NCBI GenBank assembly: GCA_025936205.1
Contig: JAICTU010000413.1
Span: forward strand, 1-8,363
Origin: Polyangiaceae bacterium
GTDB taxonomy: Bacteria > Myxococcota > Polyangia > Polyangiales > Polyangiaceae
DNA: 8,363 bases
Direction of reading: 5' to 3'
Of this stretch, positions 1 to 6,339 are shown in pieces. Position 1 is the first letter of the stretch. Every line of letters begins with the position of its first letter. The notes below the pieces were generated by a model. It had not been told where the DNA came from, searched no databases, and saw nothing but the letters and a program-made list of their open reading frames with translations. The position numbers and the translations under genes are program-made.

Positions 1-848
1 CGGGCAGCGCCTCGACCAGCCGCGCCACGGTGGCGGCGTTCACCTCGCGCCCCAGGATCGCGCACGCGCCGAGCGTGCGCCGCGTCGGCTCCGGTAACAG
101 CGCCACGCGCTCCAGGATCAGCTGGCGCACCGTCGGGGGCAGGGTGGCACCGCTCGCGGCGCGCCCTCCGCGCAGGGCCCGAGCGCACTCCACCACGAAC
201 AGCGGGTTGCCGCCGGTCAACTCCGCGAGCTTGTCCAGCGCGGCGCGCGGCACGTTGCGCTCGGCGATGCGCGCGGTGAGCTCTGCGATCTGCGCCGCAT
301 CGAGCGGCTCCAGCGCGATCTCGGTGCCTTCGCGCAGCATGCGCGTGAAGCGCTGCTGGGCGCGCTCGGTCAGGCGCGGATCCTGAGCGCGCGCCGTGAC
401 GACCACCAGCGCGCGCAGCGAACGAAGCGGGCCCGCCAGGAACGTGAGCAGGTCCAGGCTGAGCAGATCCGCGGCGTGGATGTCCTCCAGCACCCAGACG
501 CGCGGCTCGCTGGCGCAGGCCTGTGCCAGCGCCGCCAGCACGCGCTCCCAAAGCTGAAAGGCGTCGCCGTCACCGCCGCCCGGCGTGGCGATGCCCAGGT
601 CGCGCAGCGCCGACCAGAGCGGAAAATAGGGCGGTGCCTCCGCCAGCTCCCAGGCACGCCCGCTGACCACCCGGGCTCCGAGCAGCGCGGCTTCGCTGCT
701 GGCGCGCGCCGCCAGCGCGCTCTTGCCGATGCCGGGCTCGCCGCGGATCAACAGCAGGCCCCCGCGCCCGTCACGCGCGCGCGCGAGCGCCGAGCGGATC
801 CGCTCGAGCGGTCCCGCGCGCCCGATCAACTCAGCTTCGAAAGGCATA
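1..848 (-). CDS. AAA-type ATPase / LuxR-like regulator, N-terminal part (cut by window edge)
   Basis: 282 codons are visible and the gene continues past the left edge. The start is the ATG at 848-846; an in-frame TAA lies 15 bases upstream, so no longer start is possible. The protein opens like AAA_16 modules (MPFEAELIGRAGPLERIRSAL). A Walker A motif GEPGIGKS lies at about residues 37-43, and a Walker B-like strand VWVLEDIHAAD at about 117-127. The stretch GRAWELAEAPPYFPLWSALR (about 63-82) and TGGNPLFVVE (about 211-220) are typical of the STAND-like ATPase found in large LuxR/MalT-type regulators, AfsR-like regulators and kinase-linked regulators. Such proteins use ATP binding as a switch to control transcription or signalling. 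The effector domain, which would tell these apart, lies outside the window. No clear Shine-Dalgarno precedes the ATG. It is divergent from the lipoprotein hydrolase at 1004, sharing a gap of about 155 bases. Confidence 0.85.
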
Positions 849-1003
849 GCCAGAGAATGTTAAAGCCTCGTCCCACCGTGCGACACAACGTCGCGCAGCG
901 CCCCCATCGGCCTCGCAGCCCGTGACCCATTGCGCCGCAGGAAACGCGAGCCACGGGCGCGCACGCCCAGGTGCTCCACACCAAGATTGGGAGGATCTCG
1001 ATC
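849..1003. promoter_or_regulatory. Divergent intergenic region between regulator and lipoprotein hydrolase genes
   Basis: This 155-base gap separates two divergent genes, so promoters for both are expected here. On the minus strand a weak sigma70-like pair can be drawn: TTGTGT, 18 bases, TTTAAC, ending about 12 bases before the ATG at 848. It matches consensus at only about 3/6 and 4/6 positions, so it is tentative and would imply a near-leaderless transcript. No convincing plus-strand promoter or clear operator palindrome was seen. Confidence 0.3.
989..994 (+). promoter_or_regulatory. Ribosome binding site that fixes the start of the lipoprotein hydrolase
   Basis: GGGAGG lies 9 bases before the ATG at 1004. 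This favours that ATG over the in-frame GTG at 971, which would also add 11 residues in front of a normal lipoprotein signal peptide. Confidence 0.75.
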
Positions 1004-2212
1004 ATGCTGCGCTTTCATCGCTCCCCCTGTGGCTGCGCCAAGCTGGCTGCGGGGTCACTGGCTGCCGGAACACTGGCTGCCGGAACCCTGCTGGTCATCG
1101 CCTGCTCGGAAGCGGGAACGGCCCATGCGCCCCTTTCCGACAGCACGACCCTTCCCTATCCGAGCCGCCCGAGCCCGGACCAGCGCACGCCAGCGAGCGC
1201 GCCCGGCCCGGCGTATTCGATCGACGAAAACGGCGTGATCCTCAATGGCCCGCGCCTGGGCGACGCCGAGGCGCCACCCGCTCCGTTGGATGGGGTGGAG
1301 ACGGAGAGCGACGCCGGACCTGACGCAGCTCCGGCGGCAGGCGAACTGACCCCCGACGCCGGGTCGCAAACCCTCACCGAACTGGCGCCCCCGGCGGCGA
1401 CTCCACCCCCGGGCGAGCCCCCGACGAACGAGGGCGATGAGTTCAACGACCCGACCCCGATCACGCCCAGCGCGGGTTGCGATCGGGGAGACCCGGAACC
1501 GCCGAGCGGCATGGCCTCGCTGATGATCCGCGGCTTGCCCGCAAGCTACCTCGTCACCTTGCCCGACGGCTACGACGGCGACACGCCGCTGCCGCTGATC
1601 TTCGGCTTCCACGGCCGTGCGCGCACCTTGCTCGAATTCGCGCAAATCGACGCCACGAATCTCGATCAGGAGCTCGGCTCGCGCGCGATCCTGGTGTACC
1701 CGCAGGCGCAGGGCGGGGAGGGCTGGACCCAGCCGGAAGAGCTGCCGCCGAGCATCGAGTTCTTCGAGGCGCTCTACCAGATGATGACCGCCAACTACTG
1801 CGTGGACACGTCGCACCTGTTCGCCGTGGGCCACAGCTCCGGCGGCTTCTTCTCGCACATCCTGGCCTGCCGCTACGGCGACCGCCTGCGCGGGATCGGC
1901 GTGGTGGCGGGCACCCTGCCCGAGAACGACTGCACCGGCTACGTCGCGGCGCTGATGATCCACGGCGTCCGCGACTCCGTGGTCGAGACCTCGCGCGGCG
2001 AGGCGGCGCGCGACTTCCTGCTCACTCGCAACGGCTGCACACCGGACACCGAGCCCGGCCCCGATTCGCATTGCCTGACCTACCAGGGCTGCGAACGGGG
2101 CCTGCCGGTCGCGTGGTGCGAGCACGACGAGCCCACCTACGACGACACCAACCACGGCTGGCCCTCCTTCGCGAGCCATACCATCGCCAAGTTCCTGTTC
2201 TCGTTGCCGTGA
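1004..2212 (+). CDS. Secreted lipoprotein alpha/beta-hydrolase (PHB depolymerase / feruloyl esterase type)
   Basis: 402 residues. The N-terminus is a lipoprotein signal peptide: a short basic start, an Ala/Leu/Gly core and a lipobox LVIAC with the lipidated Cys at residue 34. A low-complexity Pro/Ala/Asp/Glu-rich linker follows (about 40-165), probably spacing the enzyme from the membrane. The catalytic domain (about 168-402) resembles the LpqC/COG3509 family. It has an oxyanion-type strand LIFGFHGRA, the nucleophile elbow GHSSGG (Ser278), an acid in HGVRDS (Asp324) and a His in NHGW (His384), giving a complete triad. Eight cysteines in the catalytic region fit disulfides in an exported protein. 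The family cleaves ester bonds of polyhydroxyalkanoates, feruloylated polysaccharides or acetylated glycans; the substrate here is not predictable. It converges on the methyltransferase at 2235. The signal-peptide core contains a short DNA tandem repeat. Confidence 0.88.
   Translation: MLRFHRSPCGCAKLAAGSLAAGTLAAGTLLVIACSEAGTAHAPLSDSTTLPYPSRPSPDQRTPASAPGPAYSIDENGVILNGPRLGDAEAPPAPLDGVETESDAGPDAAPAAGELTPDAGSQTLTELAPPAATPPPGEPPTNEGDEFNDPTPITPSAGCDRGDPEPPSGMASLMIRGLPASYLVTLPDGYDGDTPLPLIFGFHGRARTLLEFAQIDATNLDQELGSRAILVYPQAQGGEGWTQPEELPPSIEFFEALYQMMTANYCVDTSHLFAVGHSSGGFFSHILACRYGDRLRGIGVVAGTLPENDCTGYVAALMIHGVRDSVVETSRGEAARDFLLTRNGCTPDTEPGPDSHCLTYQGCERGLPVAWCEHDEPTYDDTNHGWPSFASHTIAKFLFSLP
1041..1085 (+). 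repeat. 15-bp tandem repeat inside the signal-peptide coding region
   Basis: CACTGGCTGCCGGAA occurs twice head to tail (1056-1070 and 1071-1085). A degenerate earlier copy occupies 1041-1055. The unit is a multiple of three and encodes the repeating LAAG(S/T) of the hydrophobic core, so copy-number change would lengthen or shorten the signal peptide by five residues without breaking the frame. Confidence 0.8.
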
Positions 2213-2236
2213 GCGCCCGCGAGCTCGCTGAGCGCT
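2212..2236. terminator. Possible shared hairpin between convergent genes
   Basis: The 22-base gap between the converging stop codons lies within an inverted repeat. AGCGC (2212-2216) pairs with GCGCT (2232-2236), with an inner GCG-AGCT-CGC palindrome (2219-2228). It overlaps both stop codons and could act in both directions. No T-rich tract follows on either strand, so it is not a classic intrinsic terminator. Confidence 0.35.
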
Positions 2237-3032
2237 AGACCTTGACGGCCCGAGTCAGCAGGAAATCCTGCCGCAGCTGGTTGTCTTCAAAGTACGCCTG
2301 AGCCAGCGCATCGATCTCGCTGCGCAATGTAGCTGCCTTGGTCGGCTCGTTCGCGTCCAGCTGCTCGAGGAGCTTCTTGGCGGGGCCGAAGTTCTCGAGC
2401 ATGTGCACGCGATAGTGCTGCGGGCTGAGCGTAGGGAAGAACATCGTGTTGCGCGTGAAGGTGAGATCTCGCACGGCGGAGCCCAGGCGCTCGCGGACGA
2501 TGTTCGGCTCTCCCCATTGCGGAGGTGGAGAGACACCGGCAGGCGGGGGTGGTGCATACCGGCTCATCAACGCGAACCAGCGGCCCACGAACAGCTCGGG
2601 CGGCCATGTCGCAAAGGCAATCGTCCCGCCCGGCTTCAGCACCCGCAGCATTTGCGCGATCGCCAGCTCCGGGCGCGGCGCAAACATGTGCCCGAACTGG
2701 CTCACCACCACATCGAAGGTGCCATCCGCGAAGGGAAGCGACTCGGCGTCACCTTCCTGGAAAGGCACTTCCAGCCTCATGAGCGAGGCGTTTTCCCGCG
2801 CGTGCGCGACGAGCTCCGGGGTCAGATCGATGCCCTGCGCCTTGGCGCCGGCGCGGGCTGCCGTGAGAGCGACGACGCCGGTGCCACATGCCACGTCGAG
2901 CACCTGCGCTCCGGCACGGATACCGGCAAAGCGCACCAGGTACGGGGCTGTGGTGGCGGTGAGATTCTCGAGCATCGCGAAGTTTGCCCAGACCGCCTTC
3001 TGATTGGCCTTGAATTGACTGATGCCGTCCAT
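2235..3032 (-). CDS. Class I SAM-dependent methyltransferase (UbiE/Methyltransf_11-like)
   Basis: 265 residues, the usual size for a stand-alone Rossmann-fold methyltransferase. Motif I VLDVACGTG (residues 44-52) binds SAM. The acidic residue ending strand 2 is in GIDL (Asp69), the adenine-contact motif is GDAESLPF (about 94-101), and the post-III segment LRVLKPGGTIAF lies at 129-140. No signal peptide is present, so it is cytoplasmic. The start ATG (3032-3030) has a strong AAGGAGGG seven bases upstream. The C-terminal third, with a Pro-rich stretch PPPPAGVSPPP and an alpha-helical tail, is probably the substrate part and does not reveal a substrate. The gene converges with the lipoprotein hydrolase. 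Its promoter must lie upstream of 3032, close to the decayed IS end. Candidate substrates such as quinones, lipids or small metabolites are family guesses only. Confidence 0.88.
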   Translation of the reverse strand: MDGISQFKANQKAVWANFAMLENLTATTAPYLVRFAGIRAGAQVLDVACGTGVVALTAARAGAKAQGIDLTPELVAHARENASLMRLEVPFQEGDAESLPFADGTFDVVVSQFGHMFAPRPELAIAQMLRVLKPGGTIAFATWPPELFVGRWFALMSRYAPPPPAGVSPPPQWGEPNIVRERLGSAVRDLTFTRNTMFFPTLSPQHYRVHMLENFGPAKKLLEQLDANEPTKAATLRSEIDALAQAYFEDNQLRQDFLLTRAVKV

Positions 3033-3038
3033 GGTTTG

Positions 3039-3046
3039 CCCTCCTT
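3039..3046 (-). promoter_or_regulatory. Strong ribosome binding site of the methyltransferase at 2235-3032
   Basis: On the minus strand AAGGAGGG ends about six bases before the ATG at 3032-3030. It is the best Shine-Dalgarno in the window and confirms that start. Confidence 0.7.
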
Positions 3047-3239
3047 GCTGAGGCCCGTGGAAACACGAGCGCTCCCGGATTCTACGCTCGCGAGCAGCGC
3101 TGGTTTCGAGAAATCGAGCGCCGTGCCCCTCGCTCCGACCCCCGCACGGAGCGCTGCCTGTACCAGCCCGGCTGCCAGCGCGCCCGCTGCGTCCGGGAAA
3201 TGGCTCGGCAGAGTGCGACCCCGCGCGGCACCAGGATGA

Positions 3240-3943
3240 GCCCCCTCCACGGCTCCGGCGCGAGAGGCTGCGGCCGTGCGGGTACTACACTACGTTCCAG
3301 GATGGCCCGCTCCATGCCGTAGTGACGCTCGTCGGGCGTGACATGGCGAAGCGCGCTGTGGCGATGCTCCCGTTATACCAGGCGATGAAGCGGGCGACCC
3401 AACGCTCCGCAGAGGCGATATTGGCGAAGGGCAAGCTGGGGTAAGCAGGCGTGTACTTCAGTGTTTGCAAGAGCGCCTCCGAGTACGGGTTATCCTCGGA
3501 AAAATGAGGTCGACTCAAAGACGGCACGCTTCTTAGCCGCTGCAGAGTGGAAGTCATCGTGCTTCCGCGCATCGGCGCGCCGTTGTCAGAGTGAAGTACG
3601 AGGCCGCGGGGATCGACGTTGCCATCACGGCAGGCATTCCTGATGAGCTCTTCGGCCAGACTGGCATACTCGCGGTCTTCAACGCGCCAGCCGACGATGC
3701 GGCGGCTTCAGGCGTCCATCACAAGTAGAGGCCCAGGCACTGTCCGCAGCGTGCTTGGCAGCCAGGTGCTGTCCCAGCTCCAGACTTGATTCGGCCCGCT
3801 CGCGCGCTGAACCGTGCGAGCGCGGCTGACGTGAGTCCTTGGCGCCATCGTTCGACGGTGCGGCTCGAAACGCCGATGACTCGACAAGCCTGTGCCAGCC
3901 GCAACCCCGATCGCTGCGCCTCGGCGATCGCGGCGAGGATCAC
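3240..3943 (-). pseudogene. IS3-family orfB transposase (DDE/rve integrase), broken
   Basis: It begins at the GTG 3943-3941, in the -1 frame relative to orfA. An HTH-like segment (RVIGVSSRTVERWRQ) is followed almost directly by GPNQVWSWD, so most of the usual N-terminal region before the core is missing; I infer an internal deletion around 3835-3850. Catalytic residues are all present: Asp in WSWD (3771-3773), Asp in LHSDNGAP (3585-3587) and Glu in NPYSEAL (3477-3479). Exactly 35 residues separate the last two. Breaks are a compensating pair of shifts near 3745 and 3724 (inferred from family wording), TGA at 3708-3710 where VMDAW would be expected, and a lost base near 3368-3371. That last shift turns the expected WYNGEHRHSALRHVTPDERH into two frames. 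Downstream, ERAILER and PEPWRG look like the eroded C-terminus. It is non-functional. Confidence 0.85.
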
Positions 3944-4379
3944 TTCTCGTTCTCCCTGTCCTTGTCGTCTTCCTCGGCCTCCCGGTACAAGGTCTCCACT
4001 TTTTTGAAAACCAGCAGCGCGGCGGCCTCCGCCAACGCGTTCTCCTTCCTGGTACCTCGTGCCCCAAGTTCGTGCCGGGTTTCGCGCGAATGCGCTTGGC
4101 GGTGGAGACGGAAGCTCGACCGTCCTCCTCGAGCGCCATTCGCCAGCGCATCGAAATCGGCAAGCTTTACCTGCTCTCCGCTCAGCTTCGCCCCTGCGGC
4201 GACAACACGAGCTTTCACGTGAGGCAGGCTACGCGCTTCCTCCAACCATCGCGACAAAATCTGCCGTCGGACGACTGTCTCGCGGGCAGCTCGCTTGCGC
4301 CGATCGAGTTCTTCCCTGTCAGCCTCTGAACCATACGCTGCTGGAAAGCGACCGAGTACGGCCTGGTCATTTCAAACAT
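3940..4379 (-). pseudogene. IS3-family orfA (transposase HTH subunit), frameshifted
   Basis: The probable start is the ATG at 4379-4377, though ATG 4370 and GTG 4403 are in the same frame. The first frame reads MTRPYSVAFQQRMVQRLTGK and then GASEL, a typical IS3 orfA helix-turn-helix opening. At about 4284-4287 one base is missing relative to an intact frame: restoring it gives SELARETVVRRQILSRWLEEARS, continuous with the second frame. That frame continues through a charged, probably coiled-coil tail (VFKKVETLYREAEEDD) to TGA at 3942-3940. The stop overlaps the orfB GTG, the arrangement IS3 elements use for -1 programmed frameshifting to make OrfAB. In a live element OrfA would bind the terminal repeats; here the extra frameshift abolishes it. 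Confidence 0.82.
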
Positions 4380-4443
4380 CGATCTCTCGCCCCGCAGGAT
4401 CACGGATGAATTGGATGCGACAACTACGCCGGCACTGGGGGAT

Positions 4444-4478
4444 GGTCCGAGCTGTTACCCAGGTCTGTTATTCGGACC
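4444..4478. repeat. Inverted repeat with internal direct repeats at the presumed IS left end
   Basis: GGTCCGA (4444-4450) and TCGGACC (4472-4478) form a perfect 7-base inverted repeat around a 21-base loop. The loop contains CTGTTA twice (4452-4457 and 4465-4470). It lies upstream of orfA and about 58 bases before the RAYT start. It may be part of the IS terminal region or a structured palindrome linked to the RAYT; the sequence alone does not decide. Confidence 0.5.
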
Positions 4479-4536
4479 CGCCTGTGAGGAAGCAAGGGCA
4501 TGGTTTCAGCGCGGATTCTGTGCTAAATCATCTTTG

Positions 4537-5244
4537 ATGGTTCGCGACCCACAGCTCGCGTTTCGCTTTCGATCGTGGGGCGGCAAACGGAGGGGAGCCG
4601 GCCGCCCGCCAAAGGGGAACGCGGCGGGAGTTCCTCATCTGCGCCGCCCGTCACTGTCTCACCGGCATCCGGTGCACGTCACCCTTCGAACCGCCACCGG
4701 TGTCCCCTCGCTGCGCGACGACCGGCTCTTTGAGGAAGTGCGTCTCGCGCTCGCTGCGGCTCGAGAACGTTTCGGATTCCGCCTCGTACACTTCTCTGTA
4801 CAGAGCAATCACCTGCACCTGATCGCGGAAGCACAGGATAGTCGCGCTCTGGCGTTGGGCCTGCAAGGCCTCTCGGTTCGCGTGGCGAGAGCCGTCAATC
4901 GGGTACTGGCGCGCCGGGGACGGTTGTTTGCCGATCGCTACCATTGTCGAGCATTGAAGACGCCGCGCGCCGTGCAGTTTGCCGTTCGTTACGTGTTGCT
5001 CAACGCGCGTAAGCACGGCGCGGCAGTGCCGCCGGGGTTCATCGATAGATGTTCGTCGGCTCCGTGGTTCCGCGATTTTCTTCGCCCCGACGAGCTCGCG
5101 TTTGGGGCGGCGCAAGCGCGGGCGCAGTGGCGTGCGAGTTCCGGTGTGGAGCCGCCCGTGGTGCCGGCTCGGACGTGGCTGTTGCGGGAAGGGTCGCGGC
5201 GATGTGGTGGGTTCGATATTGGCGACATGCCAGGGCCTGACTGA
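4537..5244 (+). CDS. Y1/HUH transposase, REP-associated (RAYT) type
   Basis: 235 residues from the ATG at 4537. The frame is open upstream to an ATG at 4411, but those 42 codons run through the presumed IS end and have no family resemblance, so the shorter start is chosen. No good Shine-Dalgarno is visible. A basic, AT-hook-like segment GGKRRGAGRPPKG lies at about 15-27. The Y1_Tnp core runs from about 45 to 160, with the metal-binding HUH motif in SNHLHLIAE (His92, His94). The nucleophilic Tyr is most likely Tyr152 in RYVLLNARKHG, 58 residues after the HUH, a spacing like that of characterised RAYTs; Tyr135 is an alternative. Such enzymes nick and join single-stranded DNA at REP-type hairpins and are usually single-copy, domesticated genes. 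The frame is intact, in contrast to the dead IS beside it. The last 35 or so residues, from TWLLREG onward, are accessory. Confidence 0.83.
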   Translation: MVRDPQLAFRFRSWGGKRRGAGRPPKGNAAGVPHLRRPSLSHRHPVHVTLRTATGVPSLRDDRLFEEVRLALAAARERFGFRLVHFSVQSNHLHLIAEAQDSRALALGLQGLSVRVARAVNRVLARRGRLFADRYHCRALKTPRAVQFAVRYVLLNARKHGAAVPPGFIDRCSSAPWFRDFLRPDELAFGAAQARAQWRASSGVEPPVVPARTWLLREGSRRCGGFDIGDMPGPD

Positions 5245-5508
5245 GTACCAGGGTGAAACCAACCGGGGACTGGTCGCGCAATCCTTCGGCCGCCACACTG
5301 CCGCGGGCACGGTGACGCAGCCTCACACCTCCGGGCTGGCGCCCTGGCAGCATCCGTCGCGCAGATCGCGAGTGTGCCGCTGTCGGAGCAGCCCGGCACC
5401 CGCCTCCGCTACGGTCGGCTCGCGCTGCAAGCTTCGAGGCGCTATTCTGACTCGCACCGCGCAGCCGCTGGGTCTCGAGCACACGCGCTGCTTTGACTGC
5501 GGCGACGT
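5245..5508. other. Non-coding stretch between convergent RAYT and methyltransferase genes
   Basis: This 264-base stretch has no credible gene; long open frames crossing it are antisense shadows. Just after the RAYT stop, ACCAG (5247-5251) and CTGGT (5270-5274) could pair around a loop containing GGTGAAACC. It is a weak hairpin that could serve as a 3' structure or a REP-like site. No T-rich terminator was found for either gene. Confidence 0.5.
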
Positions 5509-6339
5509 TCAGCGCCGCCCGAAGCCGAGAAACGCGGTCGTCGAGAGTGAGCGCGGGGTCGGGATCTCTCGGGCCAGCCAGGCCTTTGCGACCGCCGATT
5601 GCCTCTGCCACTCCTCGGCGCCCAAGCGCTTCTGCAGCAGCGCCAGCGGCGCACTCGCTCGCGCCAGCAAGTCCCACCAGGCAGCGGTGTCCGTGATCTC
5701 CACGGCGACGGTCCGTCGTTCGATGCGCACGTCGCGAAAGCCCGCAGCGCCGAGCTCTTTCGCGAACACCTCCGGGTTCTCCAGATTGAAGGGGTTGGTC
5801 TGGGGCGCCGGGCGGCTCGGGTCGGCGGCGCGCAGGGCGCCAAACATCGCGATCATCAGCGGTGATTCAGCCATGGGAGCCCAGCTCGACACCACCGCCA
5901 CGCCGCCGGGGCGGAGGGTGCGGTGCAGCTCGGAGAAGCCCTTGTCCCGATCCGGGAAGAACATCAACCCGAACATGGAGAAGGCCGCATCGAAGCTACC
6001 TTCCGAAAAGGGCAGTGCCTGGCCGTCGGCCTGGCGCGCATGGACGTTCTCGATGCGGAGCACACGGCGACGGCGCTCCAGCTGTTCGAGCATGGCGGGT
6101 GAGAAGTCCACCGCGTCCACGCGCTTCACCCGCGGCGCGATCTCGAGCGCCAGCGTGCCTGGACCCGTCGCCACGTCGAGCACCTCCGCGGTCGGACCGA
6201 GATCGGCGAGCGCAAGGGCCTGGCGCGCGAACGGCAGCATCACGTTCGGCATCTCGTCGGTGTAGCCCGCGGAGACGAGCTCCCACGGCTCGACCGCCGC
6301 GAGAGGCCCGGGCGCGGGGCGTTGGGCTATGTCGGTCAT
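5509..6339 (-). CDS. Class I SAM-dependent methyltransferase, translationally coupled to lipoprotein hydrolase
   Basis: 276 residues from the ATG at 6339-6337. This ATG overlaps the stop of the upstream hydrolase as ATGA, and a modest AAAGG lies nine bases before it. The open frame continues further upstream, but that part is antisense-like, Arg-rich and inside the hydrolase gene. Motif I is VLDVATGPG (53-61), the strand-2 acid is in VDAVDFS (Asp78), the adenine motif is QADGQALPF (103-111) and post-III is LHRTLRPGGVAVVSSW (138-153). The layout is UbiE/Methyltransf_11-like. The C-terminal part (about 155-276) includes a WWDLLARASAPL helix and is probably the substrate lid. There is no signal peptide, so it works in the cytoplasm. 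It belongs to the same broad family as the methyltransferase at 2235-3032, with only motif-level similarity visible. The substrate is unknown; coupling ties its production to the secreted hydrolase. Confidence 0.88.
   Translation of the reverse strand: MTDIAQRPAPGPLAAVEPWELVSAGYTDEMPNVMLPFARQALALADLGPTAEVLDVATGPGTLALEIAPRVKRVDAVDFSPAMLEQLERRRRVLRIENVHARQADGQALPFSEGSFDAAFSMFGLMFFPDRDKGFSELHRTLRPGGVAVVSSWAPMAESPLMIAMFGALRAADPSRPAPQTNPFNLENPEVFAKELGAAGFRDVRIERRTVAVEITDTAAWWDLLARASAPLALLQKRLGAEEWQRQSAVAKAWLAREIPTPRSLSTTAFLGFGRR

Larger units (their letters stand above)
3240..4480 (-). mobile_element. Decayed IS3-family insertion sequence
   Basis: The two IS3-type reading frames, orfA then orfB, are still recognisable on the minus strand. 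They include the HTH of orfA, the GTGA junction and the D-D(35)E core of orfB. The 5' end probably lies near 4444-4480, where an inverted repeat and a non-coding leader precede orfA. The 3' end is uncertain: protein-level resemblance fades around 3240, and no matching terminal inverted repeat was found between 3033 and 3300. The element carries several frameshifts, one nonsense change and an inferred internal deletion, so it cannot transpose by itself. Boundaries are approximate. Confidence 0.8.

Noticed and set aside
30..386. Open plus-strand frames at the left end
   Set aside because: They are antisense to the partial ATPase, whose Walker A and B motifs and continuous frame define the coding strand.
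1055..2179. Open minus-strand frame of 374 codons
   Set aside because: It is antisense to the lipoprotein hydrolase with its full triad and lipobox. No recognisable domain.
2403..3239. Open plus-strand frame of 278 codons
   Set aside because: It is antisense to the first methyltransferase, which has all SAM motifs and a strong ribosome binding site.
3058..3315. Possible small genes on either strand between methyltransferase and IS
   Set aside because: The minus-strand frame through ERAILER is the eroded tail of IS orfB. Plus-strand frames show no motif and no credible start.
3940..3943. GTGA overlap as evidence of a working programmed frameshift
   Set aside because: The layout is IS3-typical, but both flanking genes are broken, and no clear slippery A-rich heptamer was seen at the junction.
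4411..4536. N-terminal extension of the RAYT gene from the ATG at 4411
   Set aside because: The extra 42 residues are encoded across the presumed IS end and the palindrome, and do not resemble the family, whose N-terminus fits the ATG at 4537.
4979..6265. Open plus-strand frame of 428 codons
   Set aside because: It overlaps the end of the RAYT gene out of frame and then runs antisense to the methyltransferase. Ser/Arg-rich, with no domain.
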